Numbered from the stretch's first letter, positions 15,779-24,840 are shown. The stretch is 33,533 nucleotides of DNA from Nitrospiraceae bacterium (GCA_020346765.1 CP070788.1:1448864-1482396); one strand, 5' to 3'. Numbers and translations are program-made. The notes: a model not told the origin generated them from the sequence alone.

Positions 15779-17014
15779 TTACACCAGAGAGGAAAACTTT
15801 TTCCTGAACTCAGGAACAGTAAATTTTCCGGCTTGCGCAAGCCGGGAAATTCTTTTTGGCGAAAAGTCTTCCTTCTGCAGGCGAATCATATACTGCCTTC
15901 CCACGATGTAAGGGTCTGCCTTGGTGTCTACGAAGCGGACCCTGGTTTTCCCGGTAGCGGAGTCGATGATTTTTCTCAGGGGGATGGGCATGAGCCTCCC
16001 TTCATAAAAACAGACCATGGCGCCGGAACCGCCGCCCAGGAGGTACTTCACGGCGCTGTAGCCGAGGTTTCTCGTATATTCCGCGTCAAAGGGAATGGGG
16101 TCAGCGGCCCGCAGCTCGTACCCGATTGTCTTGTGGACTATCTTAATTTTCATGCCCCGGGATTCAAAGGCCCTGTTCATGGCGTACTGAAGGATCCTGC
16201 CGAGCTGTATCTCCGAGAGGCGCAGGGCCCCGCGCTCGTCGTTTTCCAGCTGCTCGTACCGGCACAGCTCAGCGGCATCGATTTTTCCTGCTACGCCCTC
16301 GGCAAGGATGGCAACGCCGTAGCAGTAGCCCTGGGAAAGACGCTTGATAATTGAGCCTTCCAGGATGTCGATCAGTTTGGAGAACTTCAGCCTTTTCTCC
16401 CTGAATTCCTCCGGGATCACCGTAATGGTTGCCCCTGCTGCCTTGCCTATGCCGAGGGCAAGGTGTCCGGTGTGCCGTCCCATGGTGGTCACAAAGTACC
16501 ACCTCCCTGTAGTGCGGCCATCCTGGATGATGTTCTTGACTATTTCCGTGCCCCAGTGCCGCGCTGTTTCGAACCCGAAAGTTGGCGCGCCGCCGGGCAG
16601 GGGCAGATCATTGTCAATGGTCTTTGGAACATGGACAATGGAGATTTTTCTGTTAGACCGCTTCTCGATTTCCCGCGCCACAAAGGATGTTCCGTCACCA
16701 CCGATGGTGATAAGGTAATCAATCTTCAGCTTCTTCAGTGTCTTCATCATGCACTGAAAACTTTTTTCGCTGTTCTCGGGGAAGTCCCGGGCTATTCTCA
16801 GGAGAGATCCGCCGCGGCTGTGGATAGACCAGGCATTTTTGTGGTCGAGCCTGATGACTCTGCTCCCGTCGCCGCGGTAGAGCCACTTGAACCCATCGAG
16901 GATCCCGATGACGGACACACCCCTGTTTACCGCCTCAACAGTTGCCGCGCTGATGACCCCGTTGATCCCGGGCGCGGGCCCCCCGCCGACAACAATTGCC
17001 AGTTTCTTTTTCAC
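15779..17014 (-). CDS. pfkA: 6-phosphofructokinase, predicted ATP-dependent (G/K type)
   Basis: This 411-residue PFKA-family protein has AIVVGGGPAPGINGVI at the N-terminus, GGDGT near 105-109 (Gly at the E. coli 104 position, as in ATP enzymes), PKTIDNDLPL with Lys at the 124 position, and MGRHTGHLAL in the fructose-6-phosphate site. The Gly/Lys combination occurs in trypanosomatid-type ATP-dependent enzymes, so ATP use is more likely than PPi. The start is taken as the GTG at 17012-17014, preceded by AGGAAAAA and GGGAGG; a TTG at 17047 is possible but has no ribosome site. It converges on the PPi-type gene and diverges from the DUF885 gene. Confidence 0.85.
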   Translation of the reverse strand: MKKKLAIVVGGGPAPGINGVISAATVEAVNRGVSVIGILDGFKWLYRGDGSRVIRLDHKNAWSIHSRGGSLLRIARDFPENSEKSFQCMMKTLKKLKIDYLITIGGDGTSFVAREIEKRSNRKISIVHVPKTIDNDLPLPGGAPTFGFETARHWGTEIVKNIIQDGRTTGRWYFVTTMGRHTGHLALGIGKAAGATITVIPEEFREKRLKFSKLIDILEGSIIKRLSQGYCYGVAILAEGVAGKIDAAELCRYEQLENDERGALRLSEIQLGRILQYAMNRAFESRGMKIKIVHKTIGYELRAADPIPFDAEYTRNLGYSAVKYLLGGGSGAMVCFYEGRLMPIPLRKIIDSATGKTRVRFVDTKADPYIVGRQYMIRLQKEDFSPKRISRLAQAGKFTVPEFRKKFSSLV

Positions 17015-17329
17015 TTTTTCCTGCCTCCCGGTATTCGCTATTATCAAAGGAGCACACCGTCAAAGCGACTGTAAAGGACGGCGTTCAATCCATAAATTCG
17101 GCACATTCCAGGGGATTCTTTACATGCGCGGGGTAATAGGTAATAGGCTTTGGGCAATAAGCAACAGATAACGTACAGGGGACTTCCCCATATCCCCTAC
17201 CCCCTTGCCCCAATCCTGTTCTCTTGTCTATCCCCTGCAGACACGAAAAAGTAACCGGACGCCTGCACAATCAGAGTATGCTATCCTTATTAAAAAAAGA
17301 GATCATGAACATGAAAGGATACAACAGGG

Positions 17330-19012
17330 ATGGGTGAGGAACTGCAGCAATGCCTTCACGATTACTGGGAGTCTGTGCTTCGGAGCAATCCTGCCTTTGC
17401 AACCTATATCGGTGACCACCGGTACGACAGCCTGCTTGAAGACCTCTCGATGGAATCAATCACCGCGCAAAACGGTCACTTCCGGGAGCTTCTCGACAGG
17501 GCCGTTAATATTGAAGAAAAGGGCCTGATTGCGGAGAACCGCTTGAACCTCCGGCTGCTGAAAAAAACCCTGCAGAATCATATCAGGAGCTACGAGTACA
17601 GGACCTATTGTCTTCCCCTTGATCACATGCAGGGGCCCCATCTCGATTTCCCCCAGATTGTCGAGTACCATCCTTTGAGGACGCAGGCGGACCGTGATAA
17701 TTACATCGCGCGGCTGAAGGCCTTCCCTGACCAGATAGGCCAGGTCATTGCGCTTCTTCAGGAGGGCATCACCAGGTCCATTACCTCCTTCGGCAAGATT
17801 ATCGAGCATGTCCTGGCACAGACGGAAACGCTGAGCGCCCTGCCTCCTGAGAAGAACCCGCTGTTTACGGCCGTTGAGAAGGCAGGGACGTGGACATCTG
17901 ACGAGGAGAAGAAAGGTTTTGACGAACATGTCAGGGCGGCCATATCATCACGTGTTACTCCCGCATACCGGAAGCTCCATGAGTATCTGGGCAGGGAGTA
18001 CATGAAACACTGCAGGGCCCGGGAGGGCATATGGTCGTTGCCTGACGGGGAAGACATGTACTGCTTTTTCGTTCGTTACCATACCACGACAGACCGTTCC
18101 CCCGATGATATCCACCAACTGGGCCTGAGCGAGGTAAAGCGGATCGAGGGGGAGATCGAAAAGGTCATGGCCAGGATCGGATTCAGCGGAAGCATCAGGG
18201 ACTTTGCCCGGTTCCTGAAACAGAAAAGGGAACTGTACCCCGCGGCAGGGCAGGAAATCCTTGACTCCTACCGGAAAATACTTGCTGAGATGGACCGGAG
18301 GCTGCCCGCGTACTTCGGAAGGCTGCCCCGGGCTGCCTATGACATCAAGGCAATAGAGGCCTACCGGGAGCAGGCAGCTCCTGCTGCCTATTACTATGCG
18401 CCGCCGCGGGACTTCTCCCGGCCCGGGTATTTCTACGCCAACACCTATATGCCCGAAGAGCGGCCGAAGTATGAAATGGAGGCACTGTCCTACCACGAGG
18501 CCGTGCCCGGCCATCACCTGCAGATCGCCATCATGCAGGAACTGGAAGGCATCCCCGAGTTCAGGAGACATGAAGGATCCACGGCCTTTATTGAGGGATG
18601 GGCGCTCTACGCGGAAAAGCTCTCAAAGGAGATGGGGTTTTATCAGGATGACTTTTCAGATTACGGCAGGCTCTCATTTGAACTGTGGCGGGCCGTGAGG
18701 CTCGTTGTCGATACGGGCCTGCACTTCTACAAGTGGACCCGCGGGCAGACCATTGAGTATTGCCGGGAAAACACCGGTCTGGAAGACCACGAAATCGAAG
18801 TTGAAGTTGACCGTTACATCGCCATGCCCGGTCAGGCCCTGGCATACAAAATCGGCGAACTGAAAATCCTTGAACTGAGGGAACGGGCGAGGAACGCAAG
18901 GGGCGACCAGTTCGAGATCAGGGAATTCCACGATTGTCTTCTGGAAAAGGGGGCACTGCCGCTGGACATCCTGGAGCGGGTCATGGAGGAGTGGATGAAG
19001 GGGGGAGGGTAA
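17330..19012 (+). CDS. DUF885-family metallopeptidase-like protein
   Basis: This 560-residue, mostly helical protein lacks a signal peptide, so it is probably cytoplasmic. It matches the DUF885 family, predicted zinc peptidases distantly related to gluzincins. The hallmark HEAVPGHHLQ is at 389-398, EGWALYAE at 422-429 supplies the likely third ligand, and RLVVDTGLHFYKWT and the C-terminal MPGQALAYKIG are conserved elements. The N-terminal LRSNPAFATYIGDHRYD is also typical. AAAGGA lies 10 bases before the ATG. The substrate is unknown. It stands alone, divergent from the second PFK gene. A stem at 19015-19051 follows its stop. Confidence 0.85.
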   Translation: MGEELQQCLHDYWESVLRSNPAFATYIGDHRYDSLLEDLSMESITAQNGHFRELLDRAVNIEEKGLIAENRLNLRLLKKTLQNHIRSYEYRTYCLPLDHMQGPHLDFPQIVEYHPLRTQADRDNYIARLKAFPDQIGQVIALLQEGITRSITSFGKIIEHVLAQTETLSALPPEKNPLFTAVEKAGTWTSDEEKKGFDEHVRAAISSRVTPAYRKLHEYLGREYMKHCRAREGIWSLPDGEDMYCFFVRYHTTTDRSPDDIHQLGLSEVKRIEGEIEKVMARIGFSGSIRDFARFLKQKRELYPAAGQEILDSYRKILAEMDRRLPAYFGRLPRAAYDIKAIEAYREQAAPAAYYYAPPRDFSRPGYFYANTYMPEERPKYEMEALSYHEAVPGHHLQIAIMQELEGIPEFRRHEGSTAFIEGWALYAEKLSKEMGFYQDDFSDYGRLSFELWRAVRLVVDTGLHFYKWTRGQTIEYCRENTGLEDHEIEVEVDRYIAMPGQALAYKIGELKILELRERARNARGDQFEIREFHDCLLEKGALPLDILERVMEEWMKGGG

Positions 19013-19014
19013 CG

Positions 19015-19051
19015 ATAGGTGTTCCCATGTTATAAACTATCAAACACCTAT
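19015..19051 (+). terminator. Possible stem after the DUF885 gene
   Basis: ATAGGTGTT (19015-19023) and AACACCTAT (19043-19051) form a perfect 9-bp stem with a 19-base loop, starting 2 bases after the stop codon. There is no clear T tract, so it may be a stabilising stem rather than a terminator. Confidence 0.3.
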
Positions 19052-19073
19052 TCCTGATAATAGATTCTCAGGA

Positions 19074-19248
19074 GAGGTAAGCCTGTATCGAAATTTCTAT
19101 AATCGACACACACCATATTACGATTTTACCTCGGGGCTGACAATGCCTTCTGATTTTGTTCACTCTTACCTCTTAACCCCGGACTCATATCTCTTTTTCA
19201 AAGGTGTCGTATAGAAATTTCTCCACAGCCTTCCCTCTCGCCTCAGCC
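19074..19248 (+). repeat. Repeat A, copy A2
   Basis: This is the best-preserved copy of repeat A. GAAATTTCTATAATCGACAC (19090-19109) and GTGTCGTATAGAAATTTC (19204-19221) are inverted repeats matching at all but a 2-base insertion, enclosing a core of about 95 bases. Homology to 2111-2284 extends beyond the right terminal repeat through CAGCCTTCCCTC. Confidence 0.75.
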
Positions 19249-19293
19249 AGTGGACCAGTCTGAACCACGGAGTCACCGAGCGTACTTCATTCA

Positions 19294-19530
19294 TGAATTC
19301 CGGGGAGGGTCGAATGAATGCAGGCTGCACGAAGTGCAGCTTTGTAATTAATCAAACTTCCCTCACATTGAGGCGCAGCCTCAAAAGGGTTGCGCCATAC
19401 CATAGACAGACATTTCCAGCAATAAGGATATCAGATCAGCGTGATTCGAAGACCTTATCAGCATGCGATACCACTTTTTTCAAACCGTTATGGCTTTCAA
19501 ACCTTTTTTGCGAGCCCTCCCCGGAATTGA
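19294..19530 (+). repeat. Repeat B, copy B3 (with internal insert)
   Basis: Terminal inverted repeats AATTCCGGGGAGGG (19296-19309) and CCCTCCCCGGAATT (19515-19528) are perfect over 14 bp. The inner sequence follows copies B1 and B2, except for about 66 extra bases (19315-19380) that contain two perfect 7-bp hairpins. Confidence 0.78.
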
Positions 19531-19536
19531 CATGAT

Positions 19537-21162
19537 TTATGGATTAAGAGGGCTGGTTGTCGTTTTTTTCCAGTAGGGGCTGGACAAATCCTCAAAGGCC
19601 GAGAGGGATGCCACGCTCCCCTGTCCCACGGCAACGGTGATCTGCTTTATCCCGCCCGTAACATCGCCTGCCGCGTAGACAAAGGGCATAGACGTCCTCT
19701 GCCGGTCATCTGCTATGACATACCCCTCTTTGCTGAGCCTGAGGCCGAGCTTTCCGGCGATGGCATTGACCGGGTCATAACCTATGGCGATGAACACCCC
19801 GTTGGCTTCTCTCTCTTCTTTCGTTCCCGAGGTGAGGTTTTCTATCTTGAGTGATTCGACCTTCTTGTCGCCGAGGATTTCCATGGCACTGCTATTCCAC
19901 AGAACAGGTATGTTTCTCTGTTTCAGGGCGTCCTGAAGGCGGGCCTGGGCCCTGAAGGCGTCTTTCCGGTGAAGGATTGTGACCTGGGCGCCGAGGCTGT
20001 CGAGGTACAGGGCATCCGTGAGGGCGCTGTTGCCGCCGCCGATGACGACAACCTTTTTCCCCTCTCTGAAGAGGAACCCGTCGCAGGTTGCGCAGTAGCT
20101 CACACCGCGTCCGGCAAGCCTCGCTTCTCCCGGAATATTGAGCCGCCGGTGCTCGGCCCCTGTGGCGATGATGATTCCCCGGGCATGGTAGATGCCCCTG
20201 CTGGTCCTGACCTCAAATCCCTTCCTGCCCTGCACGGATATAGCATCGACGGATACGCCCTGAAGGACGGGGGCATACTCTAATGTCTGGCGGGCCAGCA
20301 TGTCCACCAGGGTCTTGCCCGCGATGCGCTGAATTCCGGGATAGTTTTCGACGACTGGGGTTATGGTGATCTGGCCGCCGATATTTGCCCGCTCAAATAC
20401 AATGCTCCGCAGCCCGCTCCGCTCGGCGTACATCGCTGCGGTCAGTCCTGCGGGGCCGCCCCCCAGGATGACGAGGTCGTAATCCCGCTTGTCCTCCATA
20501 CCTGCCGGCATCACATATCTGACCGGACGGCCTTCGATGAGGGACTCCATGAAGTTCTCCTCAGGCTCAAGGCCTGAAGAGGTATGTGTTTCGTCCACGT
20601 AGGTAGTCGGCACGGACATGGCCCCCTCCTGTTCTGCCAGGTCCTGGTTCTGATAGATCTCAATGATTTCCGCGGACACCAGGTCCTTTCTGTAAACTGC
20701 CGCCGAGAGCGCGTAGAGTGCCTGCTGGGGGCAGTAAGGGCAGGTGGGGCTGACAAAGACGCGCACGTGACGCCTGACCTTCAGTCTGTCCAGTCTTTTT
20801 CTGGAGTCGTCGGACATGATGGTCTGCCCCAGGGAGACCATCATGATGGCAATAATCAGAGAGCGGCCCTCCTCCCCAAGGGGCGCTCCTGTATAGCGCA
20901 GGTGATAGGTTTCAGGGCTGATAAGCAGGGTAGGCGACCGTTCAACGCTGAACTTTTTTGATGCCTCGTCGCCGATGCTGTGAAATTCATGGCGTATGCG
21001 CGAGCTGACGGAAGAGATCTCCCTGATGAATTTATCCGAGAACTCGTTGAAAGGATCGTTCACGCCTTTTTTTGTGAAGAGCATGAGCGTGACCTCTCCC
21101 TTGAGCTGACCCAATGTTTCACCAAGCAGTTTTCTGGTGTCAGGAGTGATGATCTCTGCCAT
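19537..21162 (-). CDS. trxB: Thioredoxin reductase fused to an N-terminal PDO-like (tandem thioredoxin-fold) domain
   Basis: This 541-residue fusion has residues 1-215 as two thioredoxin folds, as in archaeal/thermophile protein disulfide oxidoreductase and the AhpF N-terminus. The first fold lacks a CxxC, and the second has CPYC at 141-144 and the cis-Pro loop SVPTTYV. Residues about 225-541 are a thioredoxin reductase: FAD loop GGGPAG at 234-239, redox CATC at 357-360, NADPH loop GGGNSA at 375-380 with HRK, and the second FAD motif YAAGDVTGG. It should pass electrons from NAD(P)H to its own CPYC and on to client disulfides. The promoter overlaps the sulP stop and the mRNA may be leaderless. 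Cytoplasmic. Confidence 0.93.
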   Translation of the reverse strand: MAEIITPDTRKLLGETLGQLKGEVTLMLFTKKGVNDPFNEFSDKFIREISSVSSRIRHEFHSIGDEASKKFSVERSPTLLISPETYHLRYTGAPLGEEGRSLIIAIMMVSLGQTIMSDDSRKRLDRLKVRRHVRVFVSPTCPYCPQQALYALSAAVYRKDLVSAEIIEIYQNQDLAEQEGAMSVPTTYVDETHTSSGLEPEENFMESLIEGRPVRYVMPAGMEDKRDYDLVILGGGPAGLTAAMYAERSGLRSIVFERANIGGQITITPVVENYPGIQRIAGKTLVDMLARQTLEYAPVLQGVSVDAISVQGRKGFEVRTSRGIYHARGIIIATGAEHRRLNIPGEARLAGRGVSYCATCDGFLFREGKKVVVIGGGNSALTDALYLDSLGAQVTILHRKDAFRAQARLQDALKQRNIPVLWNSSAMEILGDKKVESLKIENLTSGTKEEREANGVFIAIGYDPVNAIAGKLGLRLSKEGYVIADDRQRTSMPFVYAAGDVTGGIKQITVAVGQGSVASLSAFEDLSSPYWKKTTTSPLNP

Positions 21163-21168
21163 GGAGAA

Positions 21169-21198
21169 ATTATAACGGATAGTGTTTTTTCAGCTCAA
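21169..21198 (-). promoter_or_regulatory. Putative trxB promoter within the sulP 3' end
   Basis: On the minus strand TTGAGC (21193-21198), an 18-base spacer and a perfect TATAAT (21169-21174) are followed by 6 bases and the trxB ATG. The -35 is made by the last two sulP codons before its TGA. There is no Shine-Dalgarno sequence, which fits a leaderless transcript. Confidence 0.5.
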
Positions 21199-22926
21199 CA
21201 ATCGCCCTGACGAGGGCGGCTGTTCCGGCCGGAGCATGATGAGGGCCTTCTGCACACCCTCGGCTATGTCGCGGGCGAACTCCAGTTTGCCGATTTTTTT
21301 CCGGATCCCTGCCCGCCTGAGCCCGAGGATCAGTCTTGGCTCCAGGCTGCTGATCACAAGGGCGATGCCCTTTTTCTCAAAATGCCTGATAATCGAACCC
21401 ATGGCAACGCTTGCCGTGGTGTCGATCATAGTAACGTCCTTCATGTCCAGGATCACCAGACGGATTTCCTTTCTAATGTCCGTCAGTACATGGAGGGCCT
21501 TTTGTGCGGCCCCGAAAAACATGGGGCCGTTCACGTCGTATACGGCTACTGTCCTGGGTAGATCCGGGTGCTCTTTTAGCTCGCCGTTTGAAACCAGCTT
21601 CACATTGGTTAGCTCGGCGGTGCGCTTGATAAAGAGGACGCCGGCAAGACCCATCCCGGCTGCCACAGCCACCTCCATGTCAACGAGGACCGTGAGGACA
21701 AAGCAGGTCAGCAGCACGGAAATGTCACTCCGCTGTGCCGCCCTGATGATATGGCCAAAATGCTTTATCTCGCTCATGTTCCATGCCACTATAAGAAGAA
21801 GCGCTGCCATGGAGGCCATGGGTATATAGGCAAGAAGGGGCGACAGGAGCAGGATCGAAAGGAGAATGAAAAGGGCATGAACAACGGATGACAGGGGCAG
21901 TGTGCCGCCCGCGCGGATGTTTGTCGCTGTGCGGGCCAGAGCAGCCGTCGCCGGTATTCCTCCCAGAAAAGGCGTCAGCATGTTTCCGATGCCCTGTCCG
22001 ATCAGTTCCCTGTTCGGTTCCGTGCGGTCACCGGTCATTCCATCTGCCACGACTGCACAGAGGAGGGACTCCAGGGCCCCCAGCAGGGCGATCGCCAGGG
22101 CAGCACCCGTGAGCTGTGACAGAAGGGAAAGCGACATGCCTATGGGTGCGCCCGCCGCATCCGGAAATTCCCAGGGGAGGACGAAGCGGGGCAGAAGAGG
22201 CGGAATGCCGCTGCCGGACAAACCCTCAATAATGTAATGGAATCGGGAGCCGATCGTTGCCACCGAATGGCCGGAAAGGCTCCCCATGGCCCATGCAGCT
22301 GCTGCCCCCAGGCAGAGCGCCGCGAGATGGGAGGGGACACGCGTTTTCAGCCGGGGCCAGAGGATCAGGCAGGCAAGGGTCAGGAGCGCTACCGCAAGTT
22401 CTTCGGGCCGCATGCCAGGAACTGCTTTTGCCAGTGTTATTATTTTATCAATATAACTTCCATCAAGAGACTCAATGGGCAGTCCGAAAAAGTCTTTGAC
22501 CTGGATTGTGGCGATTACCAGCCCGATCCCCGCGGTGAATCCCACAGTGACGGGATAGGGAACAAACTTGATCAGTGTACCGAGGCGGGCCAGGCCCATG
22601 GCAACAAGAATGAGGCCTGCCATGAGGCCGCTGATCAGCAGACCACCGAGACCGTATTTTTGCGTTATGGGCAGCAGGATAACCACAAAGGCAGCTGTCG
22701 GGCCTGAGATGCTCACCTTGCTGCTTCCGCAGAGACCGATGACAATACCCGCAACGATTGCCGTATACAGGCCATGCTGGGGCGGAGTGCCCACGGCGAT
22801 TGCCAGCGCCATTGACAGGGGAAGGGCAACGATCCCCACGGTCAGGCCCGACAGGACGTTTGACTGTATCGCGGCAGGCGTGTAGTGCCTTCCTTCGTGC
22901 CTCTGTTCCAATAATTCCTGTTCCAT
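21190..22926 (-). CDS. SulP-family anion transporter with STAS domain
   Basis: This 578-residue member of the SulP (SLC26-like) family moves sulfate, bicarbonate or dicarboxylates across the inner membrane. About 10-14 hydrophobic helices fill residues 20-410, starting with the family motif LSGLTVGIVALPLSMALAIAVG and including ISGPTAAFVV. The C-terminal cytoplasmic STAS domain (about 435-560) has LDMKDVTMIDTTASVAMG. The substrate cannot be read from the sequence. It lies 27 bases before trxB and 178 bases after the 75-aa protein gene. No good ribosome site is seen before the ATG. Confidence 0.9.
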   Translation of the reverse strand: MEQELLEQRHEGRHYTPAAIQSNVLSGLTVGIVALPLSMALAIAVGTPPQHGLYTAIVAGIVIGLCGSSKVSISGPTAAFVVILLPITQKYGLGGLLISGLMAGLILVAMGLARLGTLIKFVPYPVTVGFTAGIGLVIATIQVKDFFGLPIESLDGSYIDKIITLAKAVPGMRPEELAVALLTLACLILWPRLKTRVPSHLAALCLGAAAAWAMGSLSGHSVATIGSRFHYIIEGLSGSGIPPLLPRFVLPWEFPDAAGAPIGMSLSLLSQLTGAALAIALLGALESLLCAVVADGMTGDRTEPNRELIGQGIGNMLTPFLGGIPATAALARTATNIRAGGTLPLSSVVHALFILLSILLLSPLLAYIPMASMAALLLIVAWNMSEIKHFGHIIRAAQRSDISVLLTCFVLTVLVDMEVAVAAGMGLAGVLFIKRTAELTNVKLVSNGELKEHPDLPRTVAVYDVNGPMFFGAAQKALHVLTDIRKEIRLVILDMKDVTMIDTTASVAMGSIIRHFEKKGIALVISSLEPRLILGLRRAGIRKKIGKLEFARDIAEGVQKALIMLRPEQPPSSGRLLS

Positions 22927-23104
22927 GTCAGATGTCCGTATGTGCCAATCTATTCGTCAACCCTGGCCGGTCAAGCGCAGGGCCGACCTCAATAATACCA
23001 TGACTGCGGGGACGAAAAGAACGTGGACACCGTACATGCCTTCACAGAGAAAGGAGGGAGGGGCTGCACGCATACATGCGGGGATATGAATCCGGGGGAG
23101 GCAG

Positions 23105-23332
23105 CTATTCAGACTGTTTCAGGGGCCAGGGGGCATGGTCCTGCTCTTCGGCGGCATAACAGAAGATGTCCCACTCAAACTCCCTGTATGAGACAGGGCA
23201 TCGCAGCGTAACTTTGTTTTCGCTGACCTTCAGCACTTCCCAGTCGCCCCGGCGCCGTGTGCCCTCAATCCTGATCTTCTGCCCTGCCGCAAAGGGGTAG
23301 GGCCTGAAAATGGTTACCCGGTGGTCCGCCAT
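23105..23332 (-). CDS. Conserved-looking 75-aa hypothetical protein
   Basis: A GAGGAGGAGACG ribosome site directly before the ATG and a well-formed small protein (MADHRVTIFRPYPFAAGQKI...) support a real gene. It has beta-strand-like segments (KIRIEG, WEVLKV, KVTLRC) and two cysteines, C45 in TLRCPVSYREFEW and C58 in IFCYAAEE, perhaps forming a small SH3-like or Zn-type fold. No signal peptide is present. I do not recognise a named family. It lies 71 bases downstream of the aldolase gene and is probably in the same transcript. Confidence 0.65.
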   Translation of the reverse strand: MADHRVTIFRPYPFAAGQKIRIEGTRRRGDWEVLKVSENKVTLRCPVSYREFEWDIFCYAAEEQDHAPWPLKQSE

Positions 23333-23403
23333 CGTCTCCTCCTCGTCCGGCTGCTTTCACGTTCCCTTGGCTGCTGGTCCCTCACTCACGGAGGCCGCCA
23401 GGC

Positions 23404-24765
23404 TCAGTCCAGGATCTTCTCCGGCACGGTCTTATCAATGACCACGGGTTTCACGGTCCTGTCCACGAGGTCCCGGGAGCCGTTCACCTTGAGTTCATGG
23501 AAGAGCAGCTCAAATTTGTCGGAAAGCTCTTTCATGATCGGTCCCTTCACATTATCCGGGAGGTCCCACCATTTCTGCTTGAGCGGGCCGAAGCCCTTTT
23601 TCCTGGTACTGTAGATGAACTGTTCCTCTGTCTGGCTTTCTTTTTTCTCTTTGGCGAAGTTCTCCTTTATGTACCGGTAGACGTCGTCCCGGAAGGCAGC
23701 AGGAAGGGCCGGGCTGTCGTACATGATGTTCTGAAAGCCCGTGGCAAGATGGACTTCAGAGGTGCCTGTTTCGGGAAACTTGTGGAAGGCATTGTCCGGA
23801 AGCGTTGATGCCCCGTGCTGAACAGCACCGGACAGGCCGTATTCCTTCCGGGCCACGTCGGACATTTTTTTAAGCGTATCAAAGTCTATTTTTACCTGGG
23901 CCAGGGAACCGTCGGGAAGGACCACGCCCCCGTGAGAAGTCCCTGACTGGACGCTCAGCTTGCTGACCCCCTTGCCGGACTTCATGGTCTCCCTGAAGCC
24001 GTCAAGATAGGCCCTCAGCTCTTCCGGAGTGCTGTTCTTGCCCCCGATCTCCCCTATCTCACCGCCAATGGATACGGTGACCCCCTTCGGTTCGATATCC
24101 CTGATAAAGGCGGCAAGGTCTGCAGCCGCCTGAAAATTAGGGCGCTGCTCTTCCCTCAGGTCTTTTTTGTCGAGATCAACGAGCGTCGAGGTGTCAAGGT
24201 CAATATTATAAAATTCGGCGTCAATTGCCTCCCGAATAAGCCCTTTCACATAATCTGTCTCAAGTTTCGGATTATCCAAGTAGTATTTTCTTACTGTCTG
24301 GAAGTGGTCTCCTTGCATGAAGACAGGGCCCCGGTAACCCTCCTTGACCGCAGCCGCAAGCACGGCAGCGGAGTACTCAAGGGGCCTCTGGTTGGTATAG
24401 CCTATTTCAGAGCGGGCTATTTCAAAAATCATGGCCCCCACCTTTTTCTCCAGTGCCTTTCTGAAAATGACTTTTGCCGTATCGTAGGTCAGTCCCCGTA
24501 TATTTATCGCGGGCACGGTGAACCCGGGGTAGTTCCTGCCCATTTCCTCATAGAGCGACTGGATGGATGCGGGGATGGCTCCCATCTGTTTGGCTATTTC
24601 TATGACGAACCTCTGCAGCCCCTTTCTCTTTTCCTCATCGGCGTTAAAGACCGCTTCGTAAATCAGGCTGTCCATGAACCCCCTGACGGCGTCTCCATCG
24701 GTGACACGCACCCTGCCGCCGGTGACTGTCACGCAGTTCTTCAGTTTTGCCAGAACATCTGCCAT
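23404..24765 (-). CDS. Class II fructose-bisphosphate aldolase-like protein (long form)
   Basis: This 453-residue protein is longer than standard class II aldolases (about 300-360), with roughly 75 extra N-terminal residues. Family landmarks are the substrate-entry strand VPAINIRGLT, QGDH at 151-154 (Asp and zinc His), GGEIGEIGG near 234 (zinc Glu), GTSHGG near 275-280 (zinc His) and VQHGAS near 315. Class II aldolases use Zn to cleave or form fructose-1,6-bisphosphate. The divergent length leaves room for a related sugar-phosphate substrate. GGAGGAG lies 6 bases before the ATG. The inositol-phosphate synthase gene is 75 bases upstream, and the two PFK genes are within 10 kb. Confidence 0.82.
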   Translation of the reverse strand: MADVLAKLKNCVTVTGGRVRVTDGDAVRGFMDSLIYEAVFNADEEKRKGLQRFVIEIAKQMGAIPASIQSLYEEMGRNYPGFTVPAINIRGLTYDTAKVIFRKALEKKVGAMIFEIARSEIGYTNQRPLEYSAAVLAAAVKEGYRGPVFMQGDHFQTVRKYYLDNPKLETDYVKGLIREAIDAEFYNIDLDTSTLVDLDKKDLREEQRPNFQAAADLAAFIRDIEPKGVTVSIGGEIGEIGGKNSTPEELRAYLDGFRETMKSGKGVSKLSVQSGTSHGGVVLPDGSLAQVKIDFDTLKKMSDVARKEYGLSGAVQHGASTLPDNAFHKFPETGTSEVHLATGFQNIMYDSPALPAAFRDDVYRYIKENFAKEKKESQTEEQFIYSTRKKGFGPLKQKWWDLPDNVKGPIMKELSDKFELLFHELKVNGSRDLVDRTVKPVVIDKTVPEKILD

Positions 24766-24840
24766 GTTTTCTCCTCCGTGTATGGTGTAGTATGCAATCA
24801 GTGGTACTGCGCGAGGGGCAAAAGCCTGCCAGCTTTCACC

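Larger units (their letters stand above)
19013..19536. other. Repeat-filled gap between convergent genes
   Basis: These 524 bases between the 3' ends of the DUF885 gene and trxB contain a hairpin (19015-19051), repeat A copy A2 (19074-19248) and repeat B copy B3 (19294-19530). I see no gene; the small plus-strand frame at 19293-19535 translates repeat B. Confidence 0.75.

Noticed and set aside
22940-22965. TGGCAC and TTGACG boxes before sulP
   Set aside because: No TTGC at the right distance for sigma54 and no acceptable -10 after TTGACG.
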